From the IMG/VR virus record IMGVR_UViG_3300031553_000013, positions 1 through 37,689 of that record: a DNA stretch of 37,689 nucleotides; one strand, given 5' to 3'. Under the pieces are notes generated by a model, which was not told the DNA's origin, did no database searches, and saw only the letters and a program-made list of their open reading frames with translations. The position numbers and the translations under genes were made by a program. The stretch is from a virus. Shown here one piece after another: positions 17,463 to 24,236 of the stretch; within the stretch, counting starts at the first letter, position 1, and every line of letters starts with the position of its first letter.

Positions 17463-17913
17463 CAAATCTCTGGGTGATCTCTCCACTAATTTCTGGAAGA
17501 GTGAATTCCGCTGCCCCTGCAAAAAATGCAGGAGAAAAAAGGTCCGGGTAAATCAATTATTACTTTTCAAATTAGAGATGTTAAGGATCGAATTAGGCAA
17601 TAAACCAATAATTATAAATAGTGGAATCAGGTGCCCGGAAGAAAATAAAAGGATTGGTGGCTTTCCTAACTCTCCACATATAACCGGATTGGCTGCTGAT
17701 GTCAGAGTAAAAGGGATAAAACCTATTGATATAGGATTGGCTGCTGAAAAGATTAAAGGTTTACGAATAGGGGTAGCTAGAACATATTGTCATTTGGATG
17801 TTAGACAACCGAGACCGAGTAAATTCTGGATCTACGAGAATAATATTATATACTCGGCGAAAATAGAAAATGAAAGTCTATTAAAGTTCTATCAAATAAT
17901 AAAAGGAAAGTGA
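17449..17913 (+). CDS. Endolysin, M15-family D-Ala-D-Ala carboxypeptidase type
   Basis: A 154-residue zinc peptidase that should cleave peptide cross-links in the host cell wall at lysis. The M15 zinc ligands are clear: H77 in P-H-I-T-G-L-A-A-D with D84, and H115 in C-H-L-D-V-R. The S-G-I-R-C segment at 58-62 is also typical of the Peptidase_M15_3 group. The N-terminal F-R-C-P-C-K-K-C cysteine group is common in this family. There is no signal peptide, so it needs a holin, in line with the flanking membrane proteins. The family usually has about 110-150 residues, so the length is complete. Confidence 0.88.
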   Translation: MDGNNKSLGDLSTNFWKSEFRCPCKKCRRKKVRVNQLLLFKLEMLRIELGNKPIIINSGIRCPEENKRIGGFPNSPHITGLAADVRVKGIKPIDIGLAAEKIKGLRIGVARTYCHLDVRQPRPSKFWIYENNIIYSAKIENESLLKFYQIIKGK

Positions 17914-17924
17914 GGTGAAAACAG

Positions 17925-18203
17925 ATGACTAAGATATTAGCTTTATTAGGTCTTATAGGTGGAATGGTTCCTATAATCCTAGGGCTGATTACCGCATTCG
18001 AGACCCCGGGTTTTGGGGCCGAGAAGAAGAAAGTTATTTTGGATGCCATAAAGCTATTTTATGATAAAATGGCCGAAGAATATCCTTTGCCAGTAAGCAA
18101 AGAAAAGTTAATAGGTATTGCAAGTGGTTTTATCGATATAGCGGTAGCATTCTTTAATCTGGTCGGTTGGTTCAAACATGGAAACCCTATAAACAGTACC
18201 TAG
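17925..18203 (+). CDS. Holin candidate
   Basis: A 92-residue protein with two hydrophobic segments (about 4-23, and about 65-82 with I-D-I-A-V-A-F-F-N-L-V-G-W) separated by a charged helix. It follows the endolysin gene by 11 nt, with GAGGTG upstream. The shape and the site resemble phage holins of the LL-H type, but the second hydrophobic segment is short. A moderate call based on topology and context. Confidence 0.55.
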   Translation: MTKILALLGLIGGMVPIILGLITAFETPGFGAEKKKVILDAIKLFYDKMAEEYPLPVSKEKLIGIASGFIDIAVAFFNLVGWFKHGNPINST

Positions 18204-18454
18204 GCGATTCCTGGTTAGAAAAAAAGACTATGCCCCATTGGGAGAAGCTATTTAAGGCCTGGGGAATATTTGACGCAGACTACCATAAAAAATATAGGAA
18301 ATATCTTCACTCTGATAGATACAAAACTTATATTAATTTAGTTAGCGAAGATATCCAGGAAAATATTAGGTCAATGAATAAGGCCCAAATCGAAGAATGT
18401 ATGAAAGTGTTTTCCCGGAAAAAAGAATTTGTATGCCCGGACATTCCAAAATAA
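18167..18454 (+). CDS. Last gene of the late operon, unknown
   Basis: A 95-residue charged, aromatic-rich protein (W-K-P-Y-K-Q-Y-L-G-D-S-W then many Lys/Tyr). It begins at TTG 18167, inside the 3' end of the holin candidate, or at ATG 18230 for a shorter form. No good ribosome site is visible, so it would depend on coupling. I recognise no family. A terminator hairpin follows about 50 nt after its stop. Confidence 0.5.
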   Translation: MVQTWKPYKQYLGDSWLEKKTMPHWEKLFKAWGIFDADYHKKYRKYLHSDRYKTYINLVSEDIQENIRSMNKAQIEECMKVFSRKKEFVCPDIPK

Positions 18455-18505
18455 ATATCACTCACCACCAACTAGCAAGTTCTTTTTCATTTAATTACTT
18501 CCTAA

Positions 18506-18530
18506 CCCCGGAGATTCTAGGGCTCCGGGG
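18506..18530 (+). terminator. Late-operon terminator hairpin
   Basis: CCCCGGAG at 18506-18513 pairs with CTCCGGGG at 18523-18530 (8 GC-rich pairs, 9-nt loop), followed by a T-containing stretch. It closes the rightward structural and lysis operon. Confidence 0.7.
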
Positions 18531-18790
18531 GTCAATCTTTAGATTATCAAAAAAACAAACCTTCATATTTCAATTTTGAGGGGGGTGTTTTAACCCTTTA
18601 CATATAATTATAAGCGACCCTTCAAAATTTCTTCATATAGACGATTCTGGAACACTTTCAAAAATCAAGCAAACTCTTTATTTACAAGAGTTATAGCGAT
18701 TTCAAGCAAAAAAAAAGCAAAAAAATCTAATTTTCAGTATATAATTATATGAAAAAAAGTAAATTATTTTAGATTATTTTCAGAAAACAC

Positions 18791-18818
18791 TTGACAAAGT
18801 CTGGATATTGAGTATAAT
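18791..18818 (+). promoter_or_regulatory. Strong sigma-A-type early promoter
   Basis: A perfect -35 TTGACA (18791-18796) and a perfect -10 TATAAT (18813-18818) are separated by 16 bp. It lies about 40 nt before the first early gene and reads rightward. It should drive the early operon from 18859. Confidence 0.85.
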
Positions 18819-18858
18819 ATAATTAGATAGAGGATATAAATAAAGGGGGTTTGAAAGG

Positions 18859-19125
18859 ATGGAAAGGATAGACAGGAACGGGATCTTAGAAAGGTTAAGC
18901 TCTAAATTGATATGCCCGGAGAGGCTCCGGTATAACAAAAAGGAAAAGACTTATATAGTAACCTGGTTAAAAAGCAAATATGATCAGGCAGATTCCAACG
19001 ATTGTGCCTTTGTTATCGAAAAAGTGATCCCGGGAGCCGAAGTGTTATTGATAAAGCAGATAAACAGGAAGGATTTTTATTTGGATCGGGAGATTATAAT
19101 AAAATTTAAAATGGGGGTGTTTTAA
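18859..19125 (+). CDS. First early-operon protein, unknown
   Basis: An 88-residue basic protein with mixed helix/strand pattern (L-I-C-P-E-R-L-R-Y-N then a Y-I-V-T-W-L segment). GAAAGG precedes the ATG and the early promoter is about 40 nt upstream, so it should be among the first proteins made after infection. Early small proteins of phages often act on host functions, but nothing in the sequence shows which one. Confidence 0.72.
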   Translation: MERIDRNGILERLSSKLICPERLRYNKKEKTYIVTWLKSKYDQADSNDCAFVIEKVIPGAEVLLIKQINRKDFYLDREIIIKFKMGVF

Positions 19126-19127
19126 AA

Positions 19128-19286
19128 ATGTATTCAATTATTGCTAAGGTGGAAAATATTAAGCAAGTAGAAGGACGATATAAAAATATTCTAATAGCTG
19201 AAAGGCATAAGAGAAGGCTTGAAAAGAAATATACCGAGACTACTTTTAAAATTGAAAGAATAAATAAAAGGGGGATTAAGAAATGA
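19128..19286 (+). CDS. Small early protein, unknown
   Basis: A 52-residue basic protein, M-Y-S-I-I-A-K-V-E then a Lys/Arg-rich helix, with a GGGGGTG ribosome site. It starts 2 nt after the previous stop and overlaps the next ATG by 4 nt, so it sits inside a coupled operon. No family is recognised. Confidence 0.65.
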   Translation: MYSIIAKVENIKQVEGRYKNILIAERHKRRLEKKYTETTFKIERINKRGIKK

Positions 19287-19711
19287 AACTTATGACTAAA
19301 GAAATTGAAAAGAGAGTGCCAAAATTATATTCACAGGAACACGAAGAAAATCCAAAAATAATAGTTAAGTTCTTTCACCCGCTTAGTAGTTATACCTGGT
19401 ATGTAATGGAAGGTGAAAAATCAGAGGATGGCGATTGGATGTTCTTTGGTTTAGTAAATGGGCAAGAGAAAGAATCAGGATACTTTACTTTAAAACAGCT
19501 CGAGGAAGTAAAAGTAAAAGGCCTGGGTATAGAAAGAGATCTATATTTTGGATATGATCACCGGTTGGATGAGTTTAAAAAACATTCTTATAAGCCCGAT
19601 AAAGAATCTTTTGATCTATTTGTAGAATATACCCTGGCCAATGTCGGGAATAAATTAACTTACGATAATTACTTGGAATTTAAAAAAGAAAGGAGGTTAT
19701 TGAAGAAATGA
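19283..19711 (+). CDS. DUF2958 family protein
   Basis: A 142-residue protein that shows the DUF2958 pattern clearly: M-K-L-M-T-K-E-I-E-K start, P-K-L-Y, I-V-K-F-F-H-P, T-W-Y-V-M-E-G-E, G-D-W-M-F-F-G-L-V, and G-L-G-I-E-R-D-L-Y-F-G. This family is widespread on plasmids, phages and integrative elements, and its biochemical role is not known. The C-terminal about 50 residues are an extra helical tail. It starts at an overlap (ATGA) with the previous gene, and its own stop overlaps the next start. Confidence 0.88.
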   Translation: MKLMTKEIEKRVPKLYSQEHEENPKIIVKFFHPLSSYTWYVMEGEKSEDGDWMFFGLVNGQEKESGYFTLKQLEEVKVKGLGIERDLYFGYDHRLDEFKKHSYKPDKESFDLFVEYTLANVGNKLTYDNYLEFKKERRLLKK

Positions 19712-19845
19712 AAGATACAGAAATTATTAAAGATAAAAAAGTTATTAAGATATTAGAATTGCTCGATAAACTCAAAGATGATAAAAGGGCTTTTATAGTA
19801 GAAATACTACACAATAAATACCATTTGACATATATAGAGAATTAG
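19708..19845 (+). CDS. Small early protein, unknown
   Basis: A 45-residue mostly helical charged protein (K-D-T-E-I-I-K-D then I-L-E-L-L-D-K-L-K-D-D). It has AGGAGG 8-9 nt upstream of ATG 19708, overlapping the DUF2958 stop. It is followed by the leader hairpin at 19867. Function unknown. Confidence 0.65.
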   Translation: MKDTEIIKDKKVIKILELLDKLKDDKRAFIVEILHNKYHLTYIEN

Positions 19846-19866
19846 TTAATAGAACTTAAAAGCAGC

Positions 19867-19904
19867 CACATCCCAGGGGATTTTAAAAAGTCCCCTGGTA
19901 TGTG
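19867..19904 (+). promoter_or_regulatory. Leader hairpin before the SWIM gene
   Basis: CACAT plus CCAGGGGA (19867-19880) pairs with TCCCCTGG plus ATGTG (19891-19904): 8 GC-rich pairs, one mismatch, then 5 more pairs. No T-run follows, so it is not a classical terminator. It may stabilise or process the mRNA upstream of the gene at 19941. Confidence 0.6.
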
Positions 19905-19940
19905 ATTACTTAAAATTATTATAGGGGGGTAATTAATAAG

Positions 19941-20360
19941 ATGGAATGGATCAAAAAATGGAAGGTTAAAAGCGAAAATAGTAATAGGGTTTATATAGTT
20001 TCTTTATCAAACAAAGGTGAGTGGGGATGTTCATGCCCGGCTTGGATATTTAATCGGATAGAATGTAAGCATATTATAAGAGTAAAATTGAACCCCGATC
20101 TTTATGAGATTGAAAAGCCGGTAAAAAAGCCCGAATATATCCTAGCTAATGTTAAAAAACCTATTTATAAAGAAAAAGAAAATAAGCTCTTAATACCGCT
20201 GATCAGGATAGAGCCTTACGATTATAAAATGGAAGCTCTTATATGTTATACTATGACTAAGCATGGTTACTTATGGAAAGAAATAAAAGAAATAAGAAAC
20301 CTGAATCCTGTTTGGACCCTAAAGAAAGTCAATGAAATTGTTAAATATTGTAATGTTTAG
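19941..20360 (+). CDS. SWIM-type zinc-finger protein
   Basis: A 139-residue protein whose N-terminal half holds a SWIM finger: W-G-C-S-C-P-A-W followed 8 residues later by C-K-H (C-x-C-xn-C-x-H), near residues 30-50. SWIM fingers bind DNA or protein. The C-terminal half (about 90-139) is a small helical unit that looks like a helix-turn-helix (E-A-L-I-C-Y-T-M-T-K-H-G-Y-L-W-K-E-I). The two together suggest a DNA-binding early regulator or recombination accessory (inference). A GGGGGG ribosome site lies upstream. Confidence 0.8.
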   Translation: MEWIKKWKVKSENSNRVYIVSLSNKGEWGCSCPAWIFNRIECKHIIRVKLNPDLYEIEKPVKKPEYILANVKKPIYKEKENKLLIPLIRIEPYDYKMEALICYTMTKHGYLWKEIKEIRNLNPVWTLKKVNEIVKYCNV

Positions 20361-20372
20361 AGGTGATATTGG

Positions 20373-20609
20373 ATGAGAGAATTTTATATAACATTATTGA
20401 AAATTGCCTGGGGATCAATACCAAAATTTATTAAAATTGCCGCTTTAATTATTTTTGCAGAGATGGCCTTTATAACAATAACTGCCAATCCTCAAGATAG
20501 ATTTGGTTTAATTGTCGGATTTATGTTTATGTTGCCATTCATTTTATTTGTATTTTTTATGTCAATAATCGAACCTAATAAAAACGGAAGGAGAAATTAT
20601 AATGATTAA
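20373..20609 (+). CDS. Small membrane protein (two helices)
   Basis: A 78-residue protein with two hydrophobic helices (about 20-37 and 47-66) and a polar C-terminal tail rich in Asn/Arg. It has AGAGGTG upstream and overlaps the next gene by 8 nt. Its early placement, away from the lysis block, suggests a role at the host membrane such as superinfection exclusion, but this is a guess. No family recognised. Confidence 0.65.
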   Translation: MREFYITLLKIAWGSIPKFIKIAALIIFAEMAFITITANPQDRFGLIVGFMFMLPFILFVFFMSIIEPNKNGRRNYND

Positions 20610-20808
20610 AAAAGAAATTATCAAGATCAAAGAAGAGGACGATAGAATCACTTTTAGCGCGGGATCTGCCAAAGTGAAAAAGGAAGCCCGGGAACTGGCC
20701 AAAAAATTTAAGCCTATCAAGATCAGTTTATCCGATTTTTGCCAGATAGCATTAAAAGAATTTATGGAAAAGGTTAAAAAAGGCAAGATAGATTCTCTTG
20801 ATTATTAA
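20602..20808 (+). CDS. Small protein, possible ribbon-helix-helix type
   Basis: A 68-residue charged protein. After a strand-like start (K-K-E-I-I-K-I-K-E-E-D-D-R-I-T-F) it has two helices (V-K-K-E-A-R-E-L-A-K-K-F, then L-S-D-F-C-Q-I-A-L-K-E-F). The K-I-S-L-S-D-F segment is reminiscent of ribbon-helix-helix regulators. It ends just before the promoter at 20815. A weak family call. Confidence 0.6.
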   Translation: MIKKEIIKIKEEDDRITFSAGSAKVKKEARELAKKFKPIKISLSDFCQIALKEFMEKVKKGKIDSLDY

Positions 20809-20814
20809 AAATAT

Positions 20815-20843
20815 TTGACAAATAACATTACATTTGGTAAAAT
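20815..20843 (+). promoter_or_regulatory. Sigma-A-type promoter before the HTH gene
   Basis: TTGACA (20815-20820), a 17-bp spacer, and TAAAAT (20838-20843). It lies about 80 nt before the start of the small HTH protein and could serve it and the downstream genes. Confidence 0.78.
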
Positions 20844-20891
20844 ATTTTTAGTAAGGAAGTTAATCTAAAACCCTTATGAGATGGGAGGATA

Positions 20892-20912
20892 AACAATTAT
20901 AAAATAATTGTT
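20892..20912. promoter_or_regulatory. Perfect inverted repeat, candidate operator
   Basis: AACAATTAT (20892-20900) and ATAATTGTT (20904-20912) are exact inverted copies separated by AAA. The site lies between the 20815 promoter and the start of the HTH gene, so the HTH protein may bind it to control itself (inference). Confidence 0.6.
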
Positions 20913-20924
20913 GACGTAAAATGA

Positions 20925-21113
20925 ATGAGGATCGATCTAAGCAGATTAAGAGAACTAAGAGAAAAAGCTGAATTAACTAGAAGGGAGCTTGCAGATATAA
21001 TCGGTTGCCGGGAACATACTATAATCAGGTGGGAATTGGGAACAACCAAAAAACCACTGCCGATATATCAAAAAGCATTAGCCGGTTTTTATGCAGATGC
21101 ATTAATGAAATAA
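20925..21113 (+). CDS. Small Xre/Cro-like HTH DNA-binding protein
   Basis: A 62-residue single-domain helix-turn-helix protein. The pattern L-R-E-L-R-E-K-A-E-L-T-R-R-E-L-A-D-I-I-G followed by T-I-I-R-W-E is a typical Xre/Cro HTH. The frame is closed by a TGA directly before ATG 20925, which fixes the start. The Shine-Dalgarno is weak and the mRNA leader holds a 9-bp inverted repeat, so translation or transcription may be autoregulated. It resembles a Cro-like switch protein, but no partner repressor gene is seen. Confidence 0.83.
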   Translation: MRIDLSRLRELREKAELTRRELADIIGCREHTIIRWELGTTKKPLPIYQKALAGFYADALMK

Positions 21114-21122
21114 AAAATATCT

Positions 21123-21242
21123 TTAAGTGTTTCAAGGTTCTATTTTAGCTATAACTTTACATAAGATATATTACAGGATATAATATTTGATATAACAAAT
21201 GTAAATAAAACCTTGGACACTTAATGGTGTTCGGGGTTTTTT
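21123..21242 (+). promoter_or_regulatory. Attenuator: mutually exclusive hairpins ending in a terminator
   Basis: Segment A (21123-21139) pairs with segment B (21208-21224) over 16 pairs with one bulged T. B also pairs with C (21227-21239) over 13 pairs with a 6-nt loop, followed by six Ts (21237-21242), an intrinsic terminator. A-B and B-C cannot form together, so A works as an antiterminator for transcripts that start upstream. Transcripts starting at the internal promoter lack A and should terminate. Confidence 0.65.
21156..21184 (+). promoter_or_regulatory. Promoter-like sequence inside the attenuator region
   Basis: TTTACA (21156-21161), a 17-bp spacer and TATAAT (21179-21184). Inverted copies TTTACAT (21156-21162) and ATGTAAA (21199-21205) flank it and could be an operator. 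Transcripts starting here would meet the terminator at 21208-21242 within about 50 nt. Confidence 0.6.
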
Positions 21243-21274
21243 ATGTTATATCACTTAGAATCAAAATTAAATAA

Positions 21275-21347
21275 CCAAAATAATCAGACTGGACATTTTA
21301 ACAGGTTCTTCGGTGCTCCTGTTAGTGTCTGGTCTTTTTTGTTTTGG
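21275..21347 (+). terminator. Second strong leader terminator
   Basis: AGACTGGACA (21286-21295) pairs fully with TGTCTGGTCT (21326-21335), followed by a run of Ts. Inside lies a second stem AACAGG/CCTGTT (21300-21305, 21318-21323), and CCAAAA/TTTTGG (21275-21280, 21342-21347) can close the outside. It stands directly after the attenuator and before the structured RNA at 21375. Confidence 0.8.
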
Positions 21348-21374
21348 CTATTTTTATTTTAAGAGAAAAACAAA

Positions 21375-21460
21375 CCAGGCTTCCGCAAGGTTGGGTCAGG
21401 TGTTTTCCCTCAGACCTGAATACTTTGCCACTTGATCCAAGGACCTAAACGGAAGCCTGG
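21375..21460 (+). ncRNA. Structured leader RNA, copy 1 of a two-copy motif
   Basis: P1: CCAGGCTTCCG (21375-21385) with CGGAAGCCTGG (21450-21460). After a CA/AAA internal loop, P2 is AGGTT with GACCT (21388-21392, 21442-21446). A 3-nt AAG bulge (21439-21441) follows, then P3 GGGTC with GATCC (21393-21397, 21434-21438). The apical part contains the 15-nt core GTCAGGTGTTTTCCC (21395-21409), identical in copy 2 at 27448-27539. It ends 5 nt before the GGGGGTG ribosome site of the gene at 21481. No known RNA family was recognised. Confidence 0.8.
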
Positions 21461-21480
21461 TAAAAAGGGGGTGAGAAAAA

Positions 21481-21642
21481 TTGAAAGAAGAAAAGCTAGA
21501 ACAACTAAGAGTAGTTTTTAAACAAATGATAAAAAATTTTTTAAATAGTGATAGGGATGATTTTAATACTGAAGATAATGATATTAAAACTTTAACTAAC
21601 AATATGGTACTTGAAGTAAAAATCCGAATCAATAATAAATAG
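21481..21642 (+). CDS. Small protein downstream of leader RNA 1, unknown
   Basis: A 53-residue acidic helical protein (L-E-Q-L-R-V-V-F-K-Q-M-I-K-N-F-L then an Asp/Asn-rich stretch) starting at TTG 21481 behind GGGGGTG. It is the first gene after an attenuator, a terminator and the structured RNA, so its expression is likely tightly controlled. No family is recognised. Confidence 0.6.
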   Translation: MKEEKLEQLRVVFKQMIKNFLNSDRDDFNTEDNDIKTLTNNMVLEVKIRINNK

Positions 21643-21702
21643 GGGGTGATTTTATATACCAAAATTGGTATGCAAATTAAAAATTTTTAGGAGATATGAA
21701 AG

Positions 21703-22119
21703 ATGAAAATAATGACTAAAAGCAAAGAAATAAAAGAACATATAATAAAAAAATTTGAGGGATTTCCAATAGAAGGAATAATGGAATTTTATGACCATAT
21801 ATTATCATATAATCCAATTAAAAATTATTATTTAGAATATATATGGATACATAAAACTTTTCGGGGAAAGCCAAAAAGGTGGACAAATAGAAAAATATTT
21901 TATGGTTCATTGGGATATCAAACTGAAAAGATACCATATACTGGTGCGGGTGCTGCTGGCTATGATTGTATCGTAGAAAAAGTTTATTTCAATTTATTAT
22001 ATTTCAATATTAACCATAAAAAATCTATACAAAAAAGGGGGTTATATCTACGGGGAATATGTTCTGAAGATAACAGAAGCGGTGGAACTCACACAATATT
22101 TAAAAGATTAAAAATTTAG
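21703..22119 (+). CDS. Hypothetical early protein
   Basis: A 138-residue basic, Tyr/Ile-rich protein (F-E-G-F-P-I-E-G-I-M-E-F-Y then W-I-H-K-T-F-R-G-K-P-K-R-W). A glycine-rich patch T-G-A-G-A-A-G-Y-D lies in the middle. It starts at ATG 21703; the upstream site AGGAG is about 12 nt away. I do not recognise the family, and no catalytic motif stands out. Its AT content is higher than its neighbours (long A/T codons), which may mark recent acquisition. Confidence 0.65.
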   Translation: MKIMTKSKEIKEHIIKKFEGFPIEGIMEFYDHILSYNPIKNYYLEYIWIHKTFRGKPKRWTNRKIFYGSLGYQTEKIPYTGAGAAGYDCIVEKVYFNLLYFNINHKKSIQKRGLYLRGICSEDNRSGGTHTIFKRLKI

Positions 22120-22131
22120 GAGGTATTAGAA

Positions 22132-22686
22132 ATGGTAAGCAAAGAAAAGGATTTTAAGGCTACGGTAAAGGCCAAATTAAGAGAGATTAAAGAATGTAAT
22201 CTTGATATTGCGATTTTAAGAAGGAATCTTGATAATTTTTCCAGCCAGAACTTTATCGAGAGAAATAATAAAAAATATACTATCGAAGATTTAACTAATA
22301 ACATTGAAAAATTAGAGGGTGAACTGGAAAAAGAATTAATCGCTTCAAAAGGAACCAAAATAGATACCCTGGTAGGCTGGGTTAATTTCCGAGATATGCC
22401 GGATAGTTGGACCTACGATATTCCTGCATTAATGGATTTCCTCAAAACCATACCTGAAAAAATTGCTAGGAGATTTATTAAAGTGACTACCACTTTATTG
22501 GAAGGTGAATTAAAGAAGGCCATAATAGCTGACAATCCCGATATATTTGAAAAAAATAAAATTACTGATTTAGGCGCTAAGTTATATTTGATTGGTGAGC
22601 TGGGTGATGAAGATTATCCGGTTGAAGGCGTAGAGATTAAGCGTCAAGATCCAAGATTCCATTATAAAATAAAGTCTAATATTTAA
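22132..22686 (+). CDS. Gam-like host-nuclease inhibitor candidate
   Basis: A 184-residue protein with an N-terminal coiled coil (about 1-70: E-C-N-L-D-I-A-I-L-R-R-N-L-D, then I-E-K-L-E-G-E-L-E-K-E-L). A compact domain follows, opening G-W-V-N-F-R-D-M-P and continuing with an L-M-D-F-L-K-T-I-P-E-K-I-A-R-R-F-I-K helix. The order coiled coil, then G-x-(I/V)-x-(F/W)-R strand, then helix is that of Gam proteins, which bind DNA ends and block host exonucleases. Its neighbours are replication/recombination genes. The similarity is structural in style and weak in sequence, so I hold it only as a candidate. AGGAGG precedes the start. Confidence 0.5.
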   Translation: MVSKEKDFKATVKAKLREIKECNLDIAILRRNLDNFSSQNFIERNNKKYTIEDLTNNIEKLEGELEKELIASKGTKIDTLVGWVNFRDMPDSWTYDIPALMDFLKTIPEKIARRFIKVTTTLLEGELKKAIIADNPDIFEKNKITDLGAKLYLIGELGDEDYPVEGVEIKRQDPRFHYKIKSNI

Positions 22687-22706
22687 TTTAAGGAGGTAAT
22701 TTTTAA

Positions 22707-24218
22707 ATGAATAATGGTACAAGTTTTTTTAAGAAGTTTACAAAAATCAAAGGTGATCATCCAATTAGCAGTATCCGGAGATTAACTTGGAAGGGCAAAA
22801 TTCGGTTGGGGATTCAAGTCCCCACTATAGCGAAGGACAAAAACGGTAAATACAAAAAGGATCAGAACGGTGATTTTATACAGAGGCGGGATAAGTACGG
22901 AGAGTTAGAATTTCACCCGAAAGAAGAACCTTATTTTGTATGCCCTAAAGAAGTTAGAGATATGTTTGGAAAAGAACCCACTGAATTAAAAATAGCTTTT
23001 CCTTTATCCGGTTTGGATCAAAACGGTTTACCGGATATTGGGGGTTTGTTTCCCCAGGCCTATAAATATTATGGTAGTTCCAGGGGGCTCAAATGTATAG
23101 GGGATGGCGAAACTGCAATGAGGGCAAACGAAAAAGGGATTTTTGAAGAAATAGAATGTCCTTGTGATAAGTTTGGCCAAAAGGACGGTTGCAGTAAACG
23201 GGCTAGCCTATTCTTTTTTATACCCGATATATCGATGGGGGGTATATATGTAATTGATTCCGGCTCCTGGAATACTATGGTAGACGTTCAAAGTGGTATT
23301 TATCTAGCTTTGGAATTACTCAAAGATCCTATAACTGACGAATACAATAGTATTACCATGCTTCCCTTTAAGTTAAGGCGAATGCAAAAAGAAACCCAGC
23401 ATGAGGGTAGAAAAGATAAACATTGGCCCTTGACTTGTGAATTGGATTTACCTATAGAGGATATTAAAAAAATAAGGACAGGCAAGACCTTATTCCTGGA
23501 ACAAAAAAAGGTATATCAAATACCGGAAAGAGAGGAAGATATCAGCCCAAAATATGATAGTAAGGAAGGTGGGGCAGTAATCATTCCAAAGAATGAAGAA
23601 GAAGCAAAAAATTTAGCAAAAAAACAATCAAAAGAATTCAAAAAAGAACTTAAGGAAACTGAATCAAAAATAGCAGAGAAAAAAGAAAAATTAGCCAAAG
23701 ATATTGAGGAATCAAAGGACCGGGAAACCCAGCTAAAGAAGGATCGGGAAGAAGGAGAGGGCAAACTCAAATCTTATCAAGAAGCGAAAGCAATACATAA
23801 AGAAGAAGTTAAAGAAGAAACTAAGATCTTACTGGCTATATCGAAACAAGCCCAAAAGGCTGGGATTAATAACTTTGAAAAGCTGGTTAAATTTGCCGTA
23901 GATATGGGAATATTTAAAACCATGCTTAGCGAACGCTTGGCCAGGAAGGTTTTAACTTCTAACAAAGATAAATATAATCAGCTTATGAAAGCCCTGGAAC
24001 CATCTACTGATGATGACAAAGAAAAATTAGATAAAATGTTTGAAAGATTTAATGATGCAGGGTTAGATACCTGGAAAGAGATTGCCTGGTTTGCATGTAA
24101 AGTCGATGTAAAAGAACCGGGAAGTCCAATTGAGGAACTAAAAAGAACCTTACTTAATAATCCGGAAGCGGTAGAAAAAATAATAGAGATGGCGAAAAGC
24201 GAAGAAGAACAGGAGTAA
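22707..24218 (+). CDS. Gp3-like / 'hydrolase or metal-binding' phage protein with coiled-coil tail
   Basis: A 503-residue protein. Residues 1-275 match a phage family variously named Gp3-like, recombination directionality factor or hydrolase/metal-binding protein: R-L-G-I-Q-V-P near the start, F-P-Q-A-Y-K-Y-Y, L-K-C-I-G-D-G-E-T-A, then C-P-C-D...C, I-D-S-G-S-W-N-T-M-V-D-V-Q-S-G and L-P-F-K-L-R-R. The cysteines are probable zinc ligands. Residues about 290-375 are a long Glu/Lys coiled coil, and the last 125 residues form a helical unit not usual in the family. If it is a directionality factor, its recombinase is missing from this genome. A general DNA-replication role is equally possible. AGGAGG lies upstream. 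Confidence 0.7.
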   Translation: MNNGTSFFKKFTKIKGDHPISSIRRLTWKGKIRLGIQVPTIAKDKNGKYKKDQNGDFIQRRDKYGELEFHPKEEPYFVCPKEVRDMFGKEPTELKIAFPLSGLDQNGLPDIGGLFPQAYKYYGSSRGLKCIGDGETAMRANEKGIFEEIECPCDKFGQKDGCSKRASLFFFIPDISMGGIYVIDSGSWNTMVDVQSGIYLALELLKDPITDEYNSITMLPFKLRRMQKETQHEGRKDKHWPLTCELDLPIEDIKKIRTGKTLFLEQKKVYQIPEREEDISPKYDSKEGGAVIIPKNEEEAKNLAKKQSKEFKKELKETESKIAEKKEKLAKDIEESKDRETQLKKDREEGEGKLKSYQEAKAIHKEEVKEETKILLAISKQAQKAGINNFEKLVKFAVDMGIFKTMLSERLARKVLTSNKDKYNQLMKALEPSTDDDKEKLDKMFERFNDAGLDTWKEIAWFACKVDVKEPGSPIEELKRTLLNNPEAVEKIIEMAKSEEEQE

Positions 24219-24236
24219 AGATCTATTAATAAAATA

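Larger units (their letters stand above)
18455..18858 (+). other. Intergenic control region between late and early genes
   Basis: About 400 bases without a convincing gene. Besides the terminator and the early promoter it holds an inverted repeat AACTCTT/AAGAGTT (18672-18678 and 18686-18692), which is flanked by two TCAAGCAAA direct repeats (18665-18673 and 18702-18710). A second inverted repeat, TTTTCA/TGAAAA (18731-18736 and 18750-18755), has a fully AT centre. These are candidate operators upstream of the early promoter. No regulator can be assigned to them from sequence alone. Confidence 0.6.

Noticed and set aside
18397-18579. Short plus-strand frame over the late terminator
   Set aside because: It starts inside another gene in a different frame, has no ribosome site and runs through the terminator hairpin.
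21375-21460. HDV-like ribozyme
   Set aside because: A CTAAA before the closing strand recalls the HDV J4/2 segment, but there is no GC-rich P1 strand upstream of the outer stem and no double pseudoknot that I can build.
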